From Pseudomonadota bacterium (GTDB lineage Bacteria > Pseudomonadota > Gammaproteobacteria > Acidiferrobacterales > Acidiferrobacteraceae): a DNA stretch of 47,351 bases. The translations under genes were made by a program, and so were the position numbers. Position 1 is the stretch's first letter. Each line of letters opens with the position of its first letter. Location of the stretch: positions 1 through 47,351 of the forward strand of contig JAKBUS010000012.1 in assembly GCA_021841585.1 (NCBI GenBank), read 5' to 3'. Below are positions 46,366 to 47,351 of the stretch, in pieces. The notes beneath the pieces are model-generated. The model saw only the letters and a list, made by a program, of their open reading frames with translations. It was not told the origin of the DNA and did no database searches.

Positions 46366-46791
46366 CTATGATGTTGGCACCCCGAGCTCACCACCCCATT
46401 GCTGGAGCAGCGCAAGGGTCCCTTCGGCCACGGCGATCGCCTCTTGCGCGTCTTTGGCGTCATAGGCCTCGGCGATGTCGGTGCCCTCCGGCAGCGCATC
46501 GGGATAGCGCGTGGCGATGTAGAGCTTGTCGAGTCGCGCCGCCAATACGAGCCGCGGGTGCCTCTCCGGGTCTTCGGGGAGTTCTCGCAAGAGTTGGGCG
46601 ATCGAGTGGGTCTTGGGGAGCCTGCCGGTGGCCACCAAGAGGCCCTTGAAGGCCTTCTCGGCGGCTTGCTGGGCATGGAAACACGCCGGCGCGTAGCGCT
46701 TGAGCCCGAGGAGCGCGCGGGCGGTATCAAGATCACCACGCGCCGTGTTGAACCAGCGCATAGCCTGCGCGAGATCAGCGTCCACGCTCAT
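46366..46791 (-). CDS. HEPN-domain protein (toxin of MNT-HEPN pair)
   Basis: A 141-residue helical protein: AMRWFNTARGDLDTARALL, YAPACFHAQQAAEKAFKGLL, PKTHSIAQLL and ATRYPDALPEGT are the conserved blocks of HEPN proteins paired with minimal nucleotidyltransferases. Family toxins are RNases or nucleotide-binding helices; the R-x4-6-H motif is not obvious here. ATG 46791 lies inside the 3' end of the nucleotidyltransferase gene, a 17-bp overlap. Confidence 0.85.
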   Translation of the reverse strand: MSVDADLAQAMRWFNTARGDLDTARALLGLKRYAPACFHAQQAAEKAFKGLLVATGRLPKTHSIAQLLRELPEDPERHPRLVLAARLDKLYIATRYPDALPEGTDIAEAYDAKDAQEAIAVAEGTLALLQQWGGELGVPTS

Positions 46792-47197
46792 AAAGCAGCT
46801 CCCGCTCTCCCCAGAGGGTCCGGAAAAACGGCCCGCCTGCCCGGTGCTTCGCGGCGAGCTCCGCGGTGGTCCAGGGGATGACGTCACAGCCAAACGCCAA
46901 GGGCGCGTCGGCGACCACGTCGTAGGCCGCCGCCACGCGCTCCTTGAACGGCAAGCCGGCGGCGTTCTCCCCGACTTCCACGAGCACGTCGAGGTCGGAA
47001 TCCTTCGATGGCACGCCTCGCGCCACCGACCCGAACAGCCAGATCCGCCGGGCGTCCAGACGTCGCACGAGCGGAGGGACGAGCACGCGCAACGCCATTT
47101 CGCGCATGGACGCGGCCCGCTTTTGGGCCTCTGCGCGGATGTCGGCGGCCGGGTGACGCCCTTCCGGTGCCGATCGTTTGCCGGTCGTCATGTCCAT
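46775..47197 (-). CDS. Minimal nucleotidyltransferase (antitoxin of MNT-HEPN pair)
   Basis: A 140-residue protein with IWLFGSVARGVPSKDSDLDV (GS motif and DxD metal pair; a later Asp in GCDVIPW may be the third carboxylate). MNT antitoxins of this group can AMP-modify the HEPN partner. ATG 47197 has GAGGCGAGG just upstream; ATG ~47107 is an alternative. It is first in the operon, driven by the promoter/palindrome at 47212-47252. Confidence 0.88.
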   Translation of the reverse strand: MDMTTGKRSAPEGRHPAADIRAEAQKRAASMREMALRVLVPPLVRRLDARRIWLFGSVARGVPSKDSDLDVLVEVGENAAGLPFKERVAAAYDVVADAPLAFGCDVIPWTTAELAAKHRAGGPFFRTLWGERELLYERGR

Positions 47198-47211
47198 GGC
47201 CTCGCCTCTCA

Positions 47212-47252
47212 GCGTATGCCGCAGCATACGCGCGCAATGATGCCCGTGACAA
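47212..47252 (-). promoter_or_regulatory. Promoter and overlapping palindrome of the MNT-HEPN pair
   Basis: On the reverse strand there is a -35 TTGTCA (47247-47252), an 18-bp spacer and a -10 TATGCT (47223-47228). GCGTATGC-CGCA-GCATACGC (47212-47231), a palindrome with perfect 8-bp arms, covers the -10 and lies 14 bp before the ATG. This arrangement suits autorepression by the toxin-antitoxin complex. Confidence 0.6.
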
Positions 47253-47351
47253 TGACGAGGGGCGGTCTTTCCGCTCCTCGTCGTGCCCGAATCCTAGGGC
47301 GCCGGCAAGGCCCCGGCGTTCTCGCGCGCCACGGGCCACCCGGTGAGCGTG

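Overview
The window is GC-rich chromosomal DNA of a gammaproteobacterium. The order rho-trxA-rhlB, thiC next to a PCMT-family methyltransferase, rhodanese and waaA, and ilvE next to waaF are arrangements I associate with that class. A chemolithotrophic acidophile (an Acidiferrobacter- or Acidithiobacillus-like lineage) would fit the RuBisCO-like methionine-salvage gene and the style of the RND and TonB genes, but that is a guess and cannot be proved from this sequence.

Positions 1-4230 are a decayed mobile region. A tyrosine integrase in three reading frames, a HigBA toxin-antitoxin pair whose toxin has a stop at codon 3, and a frameshifted unknown gene lie to the left of a 3' half of a tRNA-Phe gene (2945-2992), which looks like an attachment-site scar. 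Helically spaced TGTAAG repeats sit between integrase and scar. To the right are a 17-bp-armed palindrome, a remnant of an unrecognised gene and a broken IS256-family transposase.

Positions 4390-8157 hold glycerol-phosphate metabolism: a glycerophosphodiesterase and a short GlpD (forward), meeting a HIT protein and a glycerol-kinase-like FGGY kinase (reverse). Positions 8241-14254 are one tight forward run: a YrfG-like nucleotidase, then outer-membrane lipoprotein, periplasmic adaptor and RND pump. SRPBCC and YkgJ-type genes and thiC follow on the reverse strand; a methyltransferase, rhodanese and isochorismatase-like hydrolase follow on the forward strand.

Positions 18816-35085 form a lipopolysaccharide locus: waaA, waaC, a GT2, an O-antigen ligase-like membrane protein, two GT4 enzymes, four further GT9 (heptosyltransferase-like) genes including a tandem pair, an asparagine-synthase-like amidotransferase and waaF. 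A gene joining a basic, histone H1-like N-terminus to a ChaB-type domain is inserted before waaF. A zinc-finger protein and ilvE sit upstream of waaF.

Positions 36412-42674 hold an O-methyltransferase, rho, trxA, rhlB and a chained mtnD / RuBisCO-like protein / mtnB methionine-salvage operon. The right end holds an orphan winged-helix regulator with a degenerate receiver next to a TonB-dependent receptor, and an MNT-HEPN toxin-antitoxin pair with a palindromic operator over its promoter.

Many adjacent genes share a 4-bp GTGA or ATGA start/stop overlap, so translational coupling is common. Several convergent genes overlap at their 3' ends. No CRISPR array, rRNA or complete tRNA was seen.
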